From: Leptospira bouyouniensis
Lineage (GTDB): Bacteria > Spirochaetota > Leptospiria > Leptospirales > Leptospiraceae
Length of the DNA: 64,000 nucleotides
Direction of reading: 5' to 3'
Assembly: GCF_004769525.1 (NCBI RefSeq)
Contig: NZ_RQFT01000015.1
Span: 136,259-200,258, forward strand
How positions within the stretch are numbered: position 1 is the stretch's first letter; each line of letters begins with the position of its first letter. The position numbers and the translations under genes were made by a program. The notes under the pieces were generated by a model, which was given only the letters and a program-made list of their open reading frames with translations, was not told the DNA's origin and did no database searches. Below are positions 1-9,001 of the stretch, piece by piece.

Positions 1-338
1 TGAAAGAACAATACGAATACAGCGACCACCACCTCAAGTTACTCCAATTACTTGATGAGAACCCTAATTTATCACAGAGAGACGCATCGGATGTGTTGGG
101 ACTCAGTTTAGGAAAGGTGAATTATATTTTGAAGGCATTTCTCGACAAAGGGCTGATCAAAATGAATAATTTTCGTAATAATAAAAACAAACTTGCGTAC
201 ACATATTTACTCACACCACAAGGAATCGAAGAAAAAGCTCGAATGACTCTTCATTTTTACGAAAAGAAAAAAAGAGAATACGAAGCACTTCGCGCTGAGG
301 TAGAGAAGTTAGGTGAGACCATCGAAAAGTTAAGCTGA
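1..338 (+). CDS. MarR-family EPS-associated transcriptional regulator (5' end just outside window)
   Basis: Small winged-helix DNA-binding protein. The frame is open from the first base: the window begins TGAAAGAACAA, so an ATG whose A lies one base upstream would give a protein of about 112 residues starting MKEQYEYSDHHLK. An internal ATG at 93 would cut into the helix-turn-helix and is rejected. The recognition helix region (LSQRDASDVLG...GKVNYILKAF, about residues 20-45) is followed by a basic wing (NNKNKLAYTYLLT) and a charged C-terminal coiled coil (KKKREYEALRAEVEKLGETIEKL). This architecture matches the MarR-type regulators found at the head of exopolysaccharide/O-antigen loci. It probably regulates the locus that follows, but no operator is recognisable. 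Family assignment is firm; target is inference. Confidence 0.8.
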   Translation, partial: KEQYEYSDHHLKLLQLLDENPNLSQRDASDVLGLSLGKVNYILKAFLDKGLIKMNNFRNNKNKLAYTYLLTPQGIEEKARMTLHFYEKKKREYEALRAEVEKLGETIEKLS

Positions 339-392
339 TCGATTTGGATTATTTAACCAAAATTCATTTAATTATAAACTGGAAATACGATT

Positions 393-1337
393 ATGAATGT
401 ATCATCAAAAATTTATGTTGCTGGACACAAAGGTCTTGTTGGATCTGCTTTAGTAAAAGTATTAAACAAATCTGGATACACAAATGTTATTGGTAGGTCT
501 CATCAAGAACTAGATTTAACCAACCAAAAGGATGTGATTCAATTTTTTGAATCTGAGAAACCAGAATATGTATTTCTTGCAGCAGCTAAAGTTGGCGGAA
601 TTCATGCTAATAATACCTATCCTGCTGAATTTATTTTTTCAAACTTACAAATTCAAAACAATATCATCGATGCATCATATCGTTATGGAATCAAAAAACT
701 TTGTTTTTTGGGATCTTCTTGCATTTATCCTAAATTTGCCAAACAACCCATGGATGAAGGCCAACTTTTAGATGGTAAATTGGAACCGACAAATGAACCT
801 TATGCGGTTGCAAAAATTGCAGGCATAGTAATGTGTCAGTCTTACAACCGTCAGTATGGTACAAATTTTATATCGGTGATGCCTACAAATTTGTATGGAC
901 CTGGTGATAATTACCATCCAGAAAACTCACATGTGTTACCTGCTCTTATGCGAAGGTTCCATGAGGCTAAGGTCAATCAGTTGCCTGAAGTTGTGATTTG
1001 GGGAACTGGTAAACCCCTTCGTGAATTTTTATATTCTGAAGACATGGCAAGGGCCTGCGTATTTCTAATGGAGAATTACGATGTAACAGGAGATCCAAAG
1101 GGTGGCGAACATGTGAATATCGGTTCTGGGATTGAAGTTAGTATCAAAGAACTTGCAGAAACAGTGAAAGAAGTTGTTGGTTATAATGGAAAACTGATTT
1201 TTGATCCAACAAAACCTGATGGAACACCTAGAAAATTATTGGATGTATCTAAACTCCACAAAATGGGTTGGAAACATGAAGTGAATTTGAACGAAGGTGT
1301 TCGTCTGACTTACGATGATTATTCTAAATCAATTTAG
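393..1337 (+). CDS. fcl: GDP-L-fucose synthase
   Basis: NADPH-dependent epimerase-reductase that converts GDP-4-keto-6-deoxy-D-mannose to GDP-L-fucose in the cytosol. It is 314 residues, the usual family length. The N-terminal Rossmann motif is [10 protein letters not shown] (residues 9-18). The extended-SDR catalytic triad is visible as Ser109 (LGSSC), Tyr137 and Lys141 (PYAVAKIAG), and the family-typical VGGIHANN stretch lies near residue 68. The partner dehydratase Gmd is not in this window, so it must lie upstream or elsewhere. It is the first biosynthetic gene after the regulator. The sister enzyme GDP-6-deoxy-talose or perosamine reductase is less likely because the whole length follows the Fcl pattern. 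Confidence 0.92.
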   Translation: MNVSSKIYVAGHKGLVGSALVKVLNKSGYTNVIGRSHQELDLTNQKDVIQFFESEKPEYVFLAAAKVGGIHANNTYPAEFIFSNLQIQNNIIDASYRYGIKKLCFLGSSCIYPKFAKQPMDEGQLLDGKLEPTNEPYAVAKIAGIVMCQSYNRQYGTNFISVMPTNLYGPGDNYHPENSHVLPALMRRFHEAKVNQLPEVVIWGTGKPLREFLYSEDMARACVFLMENYDVTGDPKGGEHVNIGSGIEVSIKELAETVKEVVGYNGKLIFDPTKPDGTPRKLLDVSKLHKMGWKHEVNLNEGVRLTYDDYSKSI

Positions 1338-1390
1338 GATTGTATATTGATTCATGAGTTTTCATTTATTATTTTTTACCAATTGATACA

Positions 1391-3127
1391 ATGCAAGATC
1401 TGATCATCCTTACTGTTTTACTTTTGATTTTTGCTGCAATAGTAATTGTATATTTATTTGAAATCTCAACTGGTTTTGTTTTTTTTACATTATCCATACT
1501 CTTTTTATTAACGGGTTTGATTGAAACAAAAGAGTTTTTATCTTCTTTTTTTGATGAAACTCTCATGACAATTGTAACTCTTATTTTTATTTCCAAAGGG
1601 CTTGAATACAATCGATTAACGGAGGTTTTTCGGAATTTATTATTAAACGGTACAAAAAGATACGTTTTATTCAAGTTAAATGTGTTTTCAATGGTTTATT
1701 CCATGTTTGTGAATAATGCGGCTGTTGTATCGACTATGATTGGAATTTTAAGAGGGCGTTACAAATACCAAAGGCCTTTTTTAATGTCAATCTCATTTGC
1801 TTCCATTTTAGGTGGTATGCTCACCTTGGTAGGAACTTCGACTAATTTGATCGTGAATAATCTAAAAATGAAATCTGGATTTCCTACCTGGAATTTATTC
1901 GATTTTTTTGTGATTGGTATCATACCGGCAACTGTAGGATTAATTTATTTGGCCAAGGTACCTTTACAATTGTTTGGTGAGGCAGATACAGATTTAAAAG
2001 ATAAGAGTTCAATTTTTGAGGTACACGTTTCGCCTGATTCTAAATTAATTGGTAAATCGATAGAAGAGAATGGACTTCGGAATCTTAAAAAAATATTCTT
2101 AGGAGAAGTTGTTCGTGAGAATGGGGAATTAGTGTCTCCTGCATCACCAACTCATATTATCCAAAAAAATGATCGTTTGGTTTTTGTTGGAGATAAAGAA
2201 GACATTCTGTCTGTTGGAATTCTAAAGGATTTGGTTGTTTTGGACACAGATTCTAGTTATCTATTAAAGAATGTAAATGAAGTCATGGTGTCAGATGAAT
2301 CTGATTTAATTGGACTCACACCTAAAAATGCACAATTTCGAGCTAGGTTTAATGCTGTGATCATCTCGATTAGAAGAGGGGATAAGGTCTTTTACAAAAA
2401 TATTGGGGATGAAACAATTCGGTCAGGAGACCAACTTACGCTTGTGATTGGAGATGATTTTAATAAATCTTATACGAATGATTTAAGTTTTGTCCACTTG
2501 GAAAAAAAAGTGGAAACGAATGGAATTATGAGTTCTATTTTGTTTTTGGTATTTTTTATCTGTATCCTTATTTTAAATTTATTTGGATTACTTTCCTTAT
2601 TTAAAGGAACACTTCTTGTGTTGGTGTTTGCTTTCCTCACAAAAATCATTTCCTTAAATTCCTTAAGAGCTGAAATACCTTACAATTTAATTATGACAGT
2701 GGGATCTGCCTTTGTGATTTCAGTTGTCCTTAAGAATCTAAAAGCACCTGAATTGATCTTATCGTTTCTATTGCCGTATTTGCTTCAAATGCCCGTTTTT
2801 ATTTCCCTTTTTCTGTTTTTTATATTCGTTATTTTTTTAACTGAGTTTGTAAGTAATGCTGTTGCTGCAGGGATTGCATTTCCTTTTGCCTTGTCTTTAG
2901 CACAAGGACTCTCAACGGCAACGGAACCTTTTTTCTTAGTAACAGCATTTGGTGCAAGTGCTAGTTTTTTAACACCTTTTGGTTACCACACGAATATGAT
3001 GGTATTTAGCATTGGTCATTACAAACCATCAGAATTCCTTAAATTAGGACTCCCTCTCACAATTGCTTATGTAGTTTTTGTATATGTTTCAATCTTGTAT
3101 AAATTTGATTTATACGTTTCTTTTTAA
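1391..3127 (+). CDS. SLC13/DASS-type permease with two central RCK_C (TrkA-C) domains
   Basis: Inner-membrane anion or carboxylate permease, 578 residues. Hydrophobic segments occupy residues 1-200 and 375-578. Between them lie two soluble RCK_C-type repeats (about residues 205-280 and 290-365), seen as IGKSIEENGLR...DRLVFVG and DLIGLTPKNAQFR...GDQLTLVIG. Family signature residues are present: VNNAAVVSTM (107-116), VGTSTNLIVNN (147-157) and SNAVAAG in the C-terminal half. Bacterial members of this layout transport sulfate, dicarboxylates or other anions; the substrate cannot be read from sequence. A sulfate role is attractive because APS kinase and a sulfotransferase occur in the same locus, but that is inference. 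It lies 53 bases after fcl with no visible terminator. Confidence 0.75.
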   Translation: MQDLIILTVLLLIFAAIVIVYLFEISTGFVFFTLSILFLLTGLIETKEFLSSFFDETLMTIVTLIFISKGLEYNRLTEVFRNLLLNGTKRYVLFKLNVFSMVYSMFVNNAAVVSTMIGILRGRYKYQRPFLMSISFASILGGMLTLVGTSTNLIVNNLKMKSGFPTWNLFDFFVIGIIPATVGLIYLAKVPLQLFGEADTDLKDKSSIFEVHVSPDSKLIGKSIEENGLRNLKKIFLGEVVRENGELVSPASPTHIIQKNDRLVFVGDKEDILSVGILKDLVVLDTDSSYLLKNVNEVMVSDESDLIGLTPKNAQFRARFNAVIISIRRGDKVFYKNIGDETIRSGDQLTLVIGDDFNKSYTNDLSFVHLEKKVETNGIMSSILFLVFFICILILNLFGLLSLFKGTLLVLVFAFLTKIISLNSLRAEIPYNLIMTVGSAFVISVVLKNLKAPELILSFLLPYLLQMPVFISLFLFFIFVIFLTEFVSNAVAAGIAFPFALSLAQGLSTATEPFFLVTAFGASASFLTPFGYHTNMMVFSIGHYKPSEFLKLGLPLTIAYVVFVYVSILYKFDLYVSF

Positions 3128-3160
3128 ATTTTAATTCAAGTAATTCCTCTCAATTTTATC

Positions 3161-4909
3161 ATGTCAAATATTTCTAAAGTTTGGTTTCTCCTCGATAGCG
3201 CACAGAAGAGGCGCACTGTTTATATGTTTGTCTTGATATTTTTTAGTTTGCTTTTTGAATCATTCGGGATTGGGGTGATTGTTCCCTTAGTCTCTGTATT
3301 GACAGATTCGAGCCAATTAAGAGAAAATCAATATTTTGTAAGTGTGATTTCTTATCTCGGAAATCCTCCGTTAGAGACTTTGGCTATTTATGCAATGGTT
3401 CTCATGGTAGTGTTGTATACGATTCGAACCATTTATTTAATTTATTTTACTTGGGAACAGGCAAGTTACGCGGCTGAATTTCAAAGTAAATTATCGAGAA
3501 CACTTTTTAAAAAATATTTAGACCAACCGTATTTATTTCATGTGAATCGAAATTCATCTGAGTTAATTCGGAATACTTCCACGGAAGTGGCTGCTCTTGT
3601 TTCGATGGTGCAACAAGCCTTATCATTTTTTAATGAAGCAATCACTATGGTTGGGATTTCCTTGTTTCTAGTTTATGTGGAACCCGTTGGTGCATTTGTT
3701 GTAGTGGGTTCGTTAGGGTTGGCAGCTGGAATTACATTTGTCCTTGCTAGAAAAAAATTGTTAACACTTGGTTTACAAAGGCAAAATTATGAAGCAGAAA
3801 GGATTCGTCATTTTCAACAAGGGTTAGGTGGTATCAAGGATATCAAAATTTATGGACGAGAGGATGAATTCTTAAGTCGTTACCGAAAGGAAAGTGATGG
3901 TGCTGCAAGAGTAGTGAAACAGTATACAACTCTGGTTGCCTTCCCTAGATTATGGTTGGAGTATTTTTCTATTTTAGGATTTGTGCTTTTGATTTTAACA
4001 TCACTTAGCCAAGGGAAAACATTGAGTGAAGCCGCTACTTTGGTAGCTTTATTTGGTGCTGCTGCTTTTCGGGTGATGCCTTCGATTAATCGGATGCTCG
4101 TTATCATGCAAAATATAAAATTTTCTCTTCCGACAATCGATTTGATTTACCAAGAATGTAAATTAAAAGACTCTCCAAAAGAAAAAAGAGTACAAAGTGT
4201 TAAAGAGACTCTTTTAGAATTTCACTCCTTAAAATTAGAAAATTTACAATTTAGTTATTCATCGGTTCCTGTGATTAAAAATATTTCATTGGAAATTGAA
4301 TCTGGTACTACCATTGGATTTATCGGTGAAAGTGGTGCAGGCAAAAGTACTCTTTTAGATCTGATTTTGGGTTTAATCACACCTGATTCTGGTGATATTA
4401 AAGTAAATGATAACTCGATATTGAAAGATCCAAATTCTTGGCAAAGGATTATTGGGTATGTCTCCCAGAACATATATCTAACTGATGATACTTTAAAGAA
4501 CAATATTGCTTTTGGTATACCAGATAAGCAAATTGATACCAACCGAGTGAATGAAGCAATTCAACTTGCGCAACTAGAGAGTTTTGTGAACAAATCAGAA
4601 TTTGGAATCGAAACAATTGTTGGAGAAAGGGGTGTTAAGTTGTCTGGTGGGCAAAAACAAAGAATTGGAATTGCTCGTGCATTATATCATAACCCATCTG
4701 TTTTAATTTTAGATGAAGCTACTAGTTCCTTAGATTTAAATACTGAGAGTGAAGTGATGGATGCAATCAATGCATTACATGGTCAAAAAACAATTTTGAT
4801 CATTGCTCACCGTCTAAGTACCCTTCAAAGTTGTGACAAAATTTATAGAATCGAAAATGGTATGATTTTTCAAGATCACTCTATACATGAACAAAGGAAG
4901 AAAATATGA
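3161..4909 (+). CDS. ABC transporter, fused permease and ATPase (MsbA/PglK-like lipid or glycan flippase)
   Basis: Half-transporter of 582 residues that would dimerise in the inner membrane. The transmembrane domain spans about residues 1-330 with several hydrophobic helices. The nucleotide-binding domain begins near residue 350. Walker A is GESGAGKST (about 389-397), the ABC signature is LSGGQKQRIGIARAL (about 494), Walker B is VLILDEA (about 513-519) and the H-loop His is in IIAHRLST. The closest functional analogues in glycan loci are PglK/WlaB-type lipid-linked oligosaccharide flippases; multidrug export is the alternative. Its stop overlaps the start of pseC in ATGA (4906-4909), so the two are probably translationally coupled. 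A separate Wzx flippase begins at 63502, giving two possible export routes. Confidence 0.82.
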   Translation: MSNISKVWFLLDSAQKRRTVYMFVLIFFSLLFESFGIGVIVPLVSVLTDSSQLRENQYFVSVISYLGNPPLETLAIYAMVLMVVLYTIRTIYLIYFTWEQASYAAEFQSKLSRTLFKKYLDQPYLFHVNRNSSELIRNTSTEVAALVSMVQQALSFFNEAITMVGISLFLVYVEPVGAFVVVGSLGLAAGITFVLARKKLLTLGLQRQNYEAERIRHFQQGLGGIKDIKIYGREDEFLSRYRKESDGAARVVKQYTTLVAFPRLWLEYFSILGFVLLILTSLSQGKTLSEAATLVALFGAAAFRVMPSINRMLVIMQNIKFSLPTIDLIYQECKLKDSPKEKRVQSVKETLLEFHSLKLENLQFSYSSVPVIKNISLEIESGTTIGFIGESGAGKSTLLDLILGLITPDSGDIKVNDNSILKDPNSWQRIIGYVSQNIYLTDDTLKNNIAFGIPDKQIDTNRVNEAIQLAQLESFVNKSEFGIETIVGERGVKLSGGQKQRIGIARALYHNPSVLILDEATSSLDLNTESEVMDAINALHGQKTILIIAHRLSTLQSCDKIYRIENGMIFQDHSIHEQRKKI

Positions 4910-6078
4910 TTCCATACGGTAGACAGGATATTTCACAAGCTGATATCGATCGAGTTGTTGAAGTATTAAAAGGTGATTTTTTAACACAAGGACCCATGGT
5001 TCCAAAATTCGAAGCAGCTGTTGCCGCAGGTTCACAGGTGAATCATGCTGTGGCTGTTAATAGTGCAACTTCAGCTTTACACATAGCTTGTTTGGCTCTC
5101 GGTGTTGGACCTGGAGATTATGTTTGGACAAGTCCAAATAGTTTTGTTGCTAGTTCAAACTGTGCTTTGTATTGCGGAGCAAAAGTTGATTTCGTTGATA
5201 TAGATAAAGATACATATAATATTTCCGTTGAAGCTTTAGAGTCTAAACTCATCCAAGCAGAAAAACAAGGCACTTTACCCAAAGTTGTAATCCCAGTTCA
5301 CTTTGCGGGCCAAGCTCCCGAGATGGATAAAATTCACATTTTATCCCAAAAATATGGTTTTAAAATCATTGAGGATGCTTCGCACGCAATCGGTGCATCG
5401 TATAAAGGTAAACCTGTTGGAAATTGTGAGTATAGCGATATCACAATCTTTAGCTTTCATCCCGTAAAGATCATCACAACGGGTGAAGGTGGAATGGCAC
5501 TTACAAATGATGAGAAGATTTATGCAACGCTTTATAGACTTCGTAGTCATGGAATCACACGTGATGTAAATCAGATGGTGAATTTACCACATGGCCCATG
5601 GTATTATGAACAAATTGAACTTGGATTTAATTATAGAATGACTGATATCCAAGCTGCGCTTGGTTATAGTCAATACCAAAGGTTAAATGAATTTGTAAGC
5701 AAACGTCATCAAATTGCGAATACATACTTTGAACTTTTTAAAAATAAACCAGTTATTTTACCGAAACAAATGCCGGATTCATATTCCTCGTTTCATTTAT
5801 TTGTTCTTCAATTGAAACTAGAAGAATTGGAATCTTCTCAAACCCAAATCTTTGAGAGATTTCGAAATTCTGGCATTTTGGTAAACCTACATTATATTCC
5901 AATTTATCGTCAGCCATACTATTCCAAAATGGGATTCAAAATTGAAGATTTCCCAAACATGGAAGAGTATTACAGCCGTGCATTGAGTATCCCAATGTAT
6001 CCAGGACTTACGAATGACCAATTAAAAGAAATTGTTCTCCGTCTCACCACACCCATCGGTCACCAAACTCTTTTTTAA
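4906..6078 (+). CDS. pseC: UDP-4-amino-4,6-dideoxy-N-acetyl-beta-L-altrosamine transaminase
   Basis: PLP-dependent DegT/DnrJ aminotransferase, second step of CMP-pseudaminic acid synthesis, aminating C4 of the UDP-4-keto-6-deoxy-altrosamine product of PseB. It has 390 residues, normal for PseC. The start MIPYGRQDI and the ATSALHIACLALGVGPGD region (about residues 55-70) are typical. The PLP lysine is Lys188 in SFHPVKIITTGEGG. C-terminal features such as LHYIPIYRQPYY are also PseC-like. It shares a 4-base overlap with the ABC transporter gene, and other Pse genes follow. No PseB-type dehydratase is adjacent; the only related dehydratase (57487-58497) looks like FnlA. Confidence 0.88.
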   Translation: MIPYGRQDISQADIDRVVEVLKGDFLTQGPMVPKFEAAVAAGSQVNHAVAVNSATSALHIACLALGVGPGDYVWTSPNSFVASSNCALYCGAKVDFVDIDKDTYNISVEALESKLIQAEKQGTLPKVVIPVHFAGQAPEMDKIHILSQKYGFKIIEDASHAIGASYKGKPVGNCEYSDITIFSFHPVKIITTGEGGMALTNDEKIYATLYRLRSHGITRDVNQMVNLPHGPWYYEQIELGFNYRMTDIQAALGYSQYQRLNEFVSKRHQIANTYFELFKNKPVILPKQMPDSYSSFHLFVLQLKLEELESSQTQIFERFRNSGILVNLHYIPIYRQPYYSKMGFKIEDFPNMEEYYSRALSIPMYPGLTNDQLKEIVLRLTTPIGHQTLF

Positions 6079-6080
6079 AC

Positions 6081-6959
6081 ATGCAACAACAGTTAACTTT
6101 AGGAACGGTTCAGTTTGGATTAAACTATGGAGTTTCGAATTCAGTAGGGAAAGTAAATCCAAAAGAAGTAGAATCGATTTTAGATATTGCTTATGAGAAT
6201 GGAATCTCGGAGTTAGATACTGCGGTTGCCTATGGGGACAGCGAATTCATTTTGGGTAAGCTGATAAACGGAAGATTTAAGGTATCTACCAAATTACCAA
6301 AATTGGATTTAGAGAATCAGAAGAATGTTCGTGAATGGACCAAATCACAAATTGAATCTTCTTTAGAAAGATTAAACGTCAATCAAATCGAAACCCTTTT
6401 TTTACATGATGTTTCCGTAATATTTAGTCCTAATGCATCTGAAATTTACGAAACCATTCAGGATTTTATTTCCAAAGGAACCATTCGTAAATTTGGTTTG
6501 AGTATTTATAATCATCATGATTTGGAAAAAATTCCAAGTTATGTTGAATACAATCGAATCCAATGTCCTATCAATGTATTTGATCGTTCCTTAGAGTCTA
6601 GTGGATGGATGGATTCTTTACATTTAAAGGGAATTGAAATCCAAGCACGTTCCATTTTTTTACAAGGAATCCTCTTGATGAAAAAAGAAAGAAGACCCAA
6701 TTATTTTTCTAAGTGGTCTGGATTGTTTGAAAAATGGGATAAAACGATAGAGATGAACCAGATTTCTCCTACACTCCTCTGTATTCTTTTTATAAAAACT
6801 CTAACTAAAGTTTCAAATGTGGTTTTTGGTGTAGAATCAAAGAACCAACTTTTAGAAATTATCTCCCATTTTAAAGAAAATCGAACATTACAATTTTTGG
6901 ATGGACTCTCTTCTGATGATGAAGACTTAATTTTTCCGTTTCGTTGGACATTGAAATGA
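6081..6959 (+). CDS. Aldo/keto reductase family protein
   Basis: NAD(P)H-dependent oxidoreductase with an AKR (beta/alpha)8 barrel, 292 residues. The catalytic tetrad is visible as Asp46 and Tyr51 (ELDTAVAYGDSE), Lys71 (VSTKLPK) and His109 (LFLHDV). The N-terminus LGTVQFGLNYGVSN is typical of AKRs encoded in nonulosonic acid and O-antigen loci. It sits between pseC and the cytidylyltransferase-aminotransferase fusion, overlapping the latter by ATGA at 6956. The substrate is unknown. Reduction of a keto-sugar or of a side-chain aldehyde of a nonulosonic acid is a reasonable inference from context only. Family call is firm. Confidence 0.8.
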   Translation: MQQQLTLGTVQFGLNYGVSNSVGKVNPKEVESILDIAYENGISELDTAVAYGDSEFILGKLINGRFKVSTKLPKLDLENQKNVREWTKSQIESSLERLNVNQIETLFLHDVSVIFSPNASEIYETIQDFISKGTIRKFGLSIYNHHDLEKIPSYVEYNRIQCPINVFDRSLESSGWMDSLHLKGIEIQARSIFLQGILLMKKERRPNYFSKWSGLFEKWDKTIEMNQISPTLLCILFIKTLTKVSNVVFGVESKNQLLEIISHFKENRTLQFLDGLSSDDEDLIFPFRWTLK

Positions 6960-8983
6960 AAGTATTAGCGATCGTACAAGCGAGAATGGGTTCCACAAGG
7001 TATCCAGGGAAGGTAATGGAACCAATTATTGGTTACCCTATGATTGATTTACTGATCAATCGATTGAGAACCTCTCGGTTGATAAACCAAATCATTGTTG
7101 CAACTTCAATTGCTTCCGTAAATGATCCTTTTGTTAAACATCTACTTGAGTTGGAAATTGATTGTTTCAGAGGTAGTGAAAACGATGTTTTAAACCGTTT
7201 TTATTTAGCAGCAGAAAAATATAAAGCGGATGTAGTTGTAAGAATCACTGGCGATTGTCCTCTTGTGGATGCGAACTTGGTAGACCAAGTGATCGACCTT
7301 TATTTACAAGGTGGGGTTGACTATGCTTCAAATATCAATCCTCCAACTTACCCAGACGGTTTGGATATCGAAGTATTCTCATTTGATGCATTAAGAGAAG
7401 CTAACGAAAAGGCAACAGCAGACTTTGATCGGGAACATGTAACTCCCTTCTTAAGAAGAGAAAAACAGTTTCGAAGAAAAAATATCGTAAATGCTGATGA
7501 CCATTCATCCCTAAGATGGACAGTGGATGAACCAGAGGATTTGGTTGTCATTAAAAATGTATTTGAACACTTTTCACCGAATACCAGCTTCTCTTGGTTA
7601 GATGTATTGGCATTAGAGTCATCAAAACCTGAGTTATTCCAATCTAATAAAAAATATTTAAGAAATCAAGGTTCGATTATGAGTAGTGGCCAAAAACTTT
7701 GGCAGAGGGCAAAAAAAGTGATCCCTGGTGGAAACATGCTTCTTTCAAAAAGAGCAGAAATGTTTTTGCCTGAAAAATGGCCTGCATACTTTAGCAAAGC
7801 TAACGGATGTAAGGTTTGGGATATCGATGGCAAAGAATATATCGATATGTTTCTTATGGGTGTTGGTACGAATACTTTAGGATATGGTCATCCAGAAGTT
7901 GACCAGGCTGTTTTTGAAGTAATCAAATCAGGCAATATGTCAACACTTAACTGTCCTGAAGAAGTTTACTTAGCTGAGAAGTTAGTTGAATTACATCCTT
8001 GGTCTGATATGGTTCGTTTAGCAAGGACAGGTGGAGAAGCAAATGCAATTGCTATCCGAATTGCAAGAGCAGCTTCAGGAAGGGATAAAGTAGCTATCTG
8101 TGGTTACCATGGCTGGCATGACTGGTATTTATCGGCAAACCTATCAAGTGATGATAGACTCTCTGGTCATTTATTACCAGGTTTAGATCCAAATGGAGTC
8201 CCAAAATCTTTGGCTGGATCTGTTTTTCCATTCCATTATAATCAAATCGAAGAATTGGTATCCTTAGTTAAAAATGAATCAATTGGTGTGATTATGATGG
8301 AAGTTTCTCGGAACACTGGTCCAAGCTCAGGATTCTTAGAAAAAGTCAGAGAGATTGCAACTAAGAATGGAATCATACTTATCTTCGACGAATGTACTTC
8401 AGGATTTCGACAAACCTTTGGTGGTTTACATAAACAATATAAGGTTGATCCTGACATGGCAATTTTTGGGAAAACATTAGGAAATGGTTATGCGATTACA
8501 GCTATCATAGGAAGAAGAAATATCATGGAGTCCGCGCAAGCAACATTTATCAGTAGTACGTTCTGGACAGAACGCATTGGGCCCACTGCTGCATTAAAAA
8601 CTTTAGAAGTAATGGAAAATTTAAAATCGTGGGAAACAATCACTGCGATTGGAAATCAAATCACAGACGCATGGAAATCATTAGCGAGTGATACTAAACT
8701 TGAATTGGATTATTGGGGTTTACCTGCACTTTGTGGTTTCACTGTAAAAAGTTCTAATGCATTAAAGTACAAAACTTACATCACACAAGAAATGCTAAAA
8801 AAAGGATATTTAGCAGGTAATTCTGTCTATGCATGTATCAGTCATACGGATGAGATCATAGAGAAATACTTAGAAAATTTAAAACCTATTTTCCAAGTGA
8901 TCTCACAATGTGAAAATGGAAAGGATATTGATACACTCTTAGAAGGACCTGTTTGCCATTCTGGATTCAGCCGTTTGAACTAA
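6956..8983 (+). CDS. Fusion: SpsF-type cytidylyltransferase + class III aminotransferase (GSA-aminomutase-like)
   Basis: Two-domain protein of 675 residues. ATG at 6956 overlaps the preceding stop as ATGA and is preferred over an upstream TTG at 6944. Residues 1 to about 235 form a SpsF/CMP-ulosonate cytidylyltransferase-like domain, with the nucleotide-binding loop VQARMGSTRYPGKV at the start and ITGDCPLVDANLVDQ further on. Residues about 242-675 are a class III PLP aminotransferase resembling glutamate-1-semialdehyde aminomutase, with the PLP lysine at Lys506 (FGKTLGNGYA) and an upstream DECTSGFR motif carrying the cofactor-binding Asp. The protein could both activate a nonulosonic acid and aminate a related sugar. 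An internal ATG at 7679 with an AAGG ahead of it begins the second domain and may allow separate synthesis. Confidence 0.85.
   Translation: MKVLAIVQARMGSTRYPGKVMEPIIGYPMIDLLINRLRTSRLINQIIVATSIASVNDPFVKHLLELEIDCFRGSENDVLNRFYLAAEKYKADVVVRITGDCPLVDANLVDQVIDLYLQGGVDYASNINPPTYPDGLDIEVFSFDALREANEKATADFDREHVTPFLRREKQFRRKNIVNADDHSSLRWTVDEPEDLVVIKNVFEHFSPNTSFSWLDVLALESSKPELFQSNKKYLRNQGSIMSSGQKLWQRAKKVIPGGNMLLSKRAEMFLPEKWPAYFSKANGCKVWDIDGKEYIDMFLMGVGTNTLGYGHPEVDQAVFEVIKSGNMSTLNCPEEVYLAEKLVELHPWSDMVRLARTGGEANAIAIRIARAASGRDKVAICGYHGWHDWYLSANLSSDDRLSGHLLPGLDPNGVPKSLAGSVFPFHYNQIEELVSLVKNESIGVIMMEVSRNTGPSSGFLEKVREIATKNGIILIFDECTSGFRQTFGGLHKQYKVDPDMAIFGKTLGNGYAITAIIGRRNIMESAQATFISSTFWTERIGPTAALKTLEVMENLKSWETITAIGNQITDAWKSLASDTKLELDYWGLPALCGFTVKSSNALKYKTYITQEMLKKGYLAGNSVYACISHTDEIIEKYLENLKPIFQVISQCENGKDIDTLLEGPVCHSGFSRLN
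7668..7681 (+). promoter_or_regulatory. Possible internal ribosome binding site and start for the aminotransferase domain
   Basis: AAGG at 7668-7671 lies 7 bases before an in-frame ATG at 7679-7681. This ATG is exactly at the junction between the cytidylyltransferase and aminotransferase domains (residue 242 of the fusion). It could yield a free aminotransferase of about 434 residues. Short matches like this arise by chance, so this is a suggestion only. Confidence 0.3.
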
Positions 8984-9001
8984 AGAGTTATAAGTTCTGT
9001 A

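Noticed and set aside
547..771. 74-codon plus-strand frame inside fcl
   Set aside because: Out-of-frame shadow of a strongly recognised gene.
6944..6958. TTG at 6944 as start of the fusion gene
   Set aside because: ATG 6956 forms the ATGA overlap used throughout the locus and begins at the conserved first strand.
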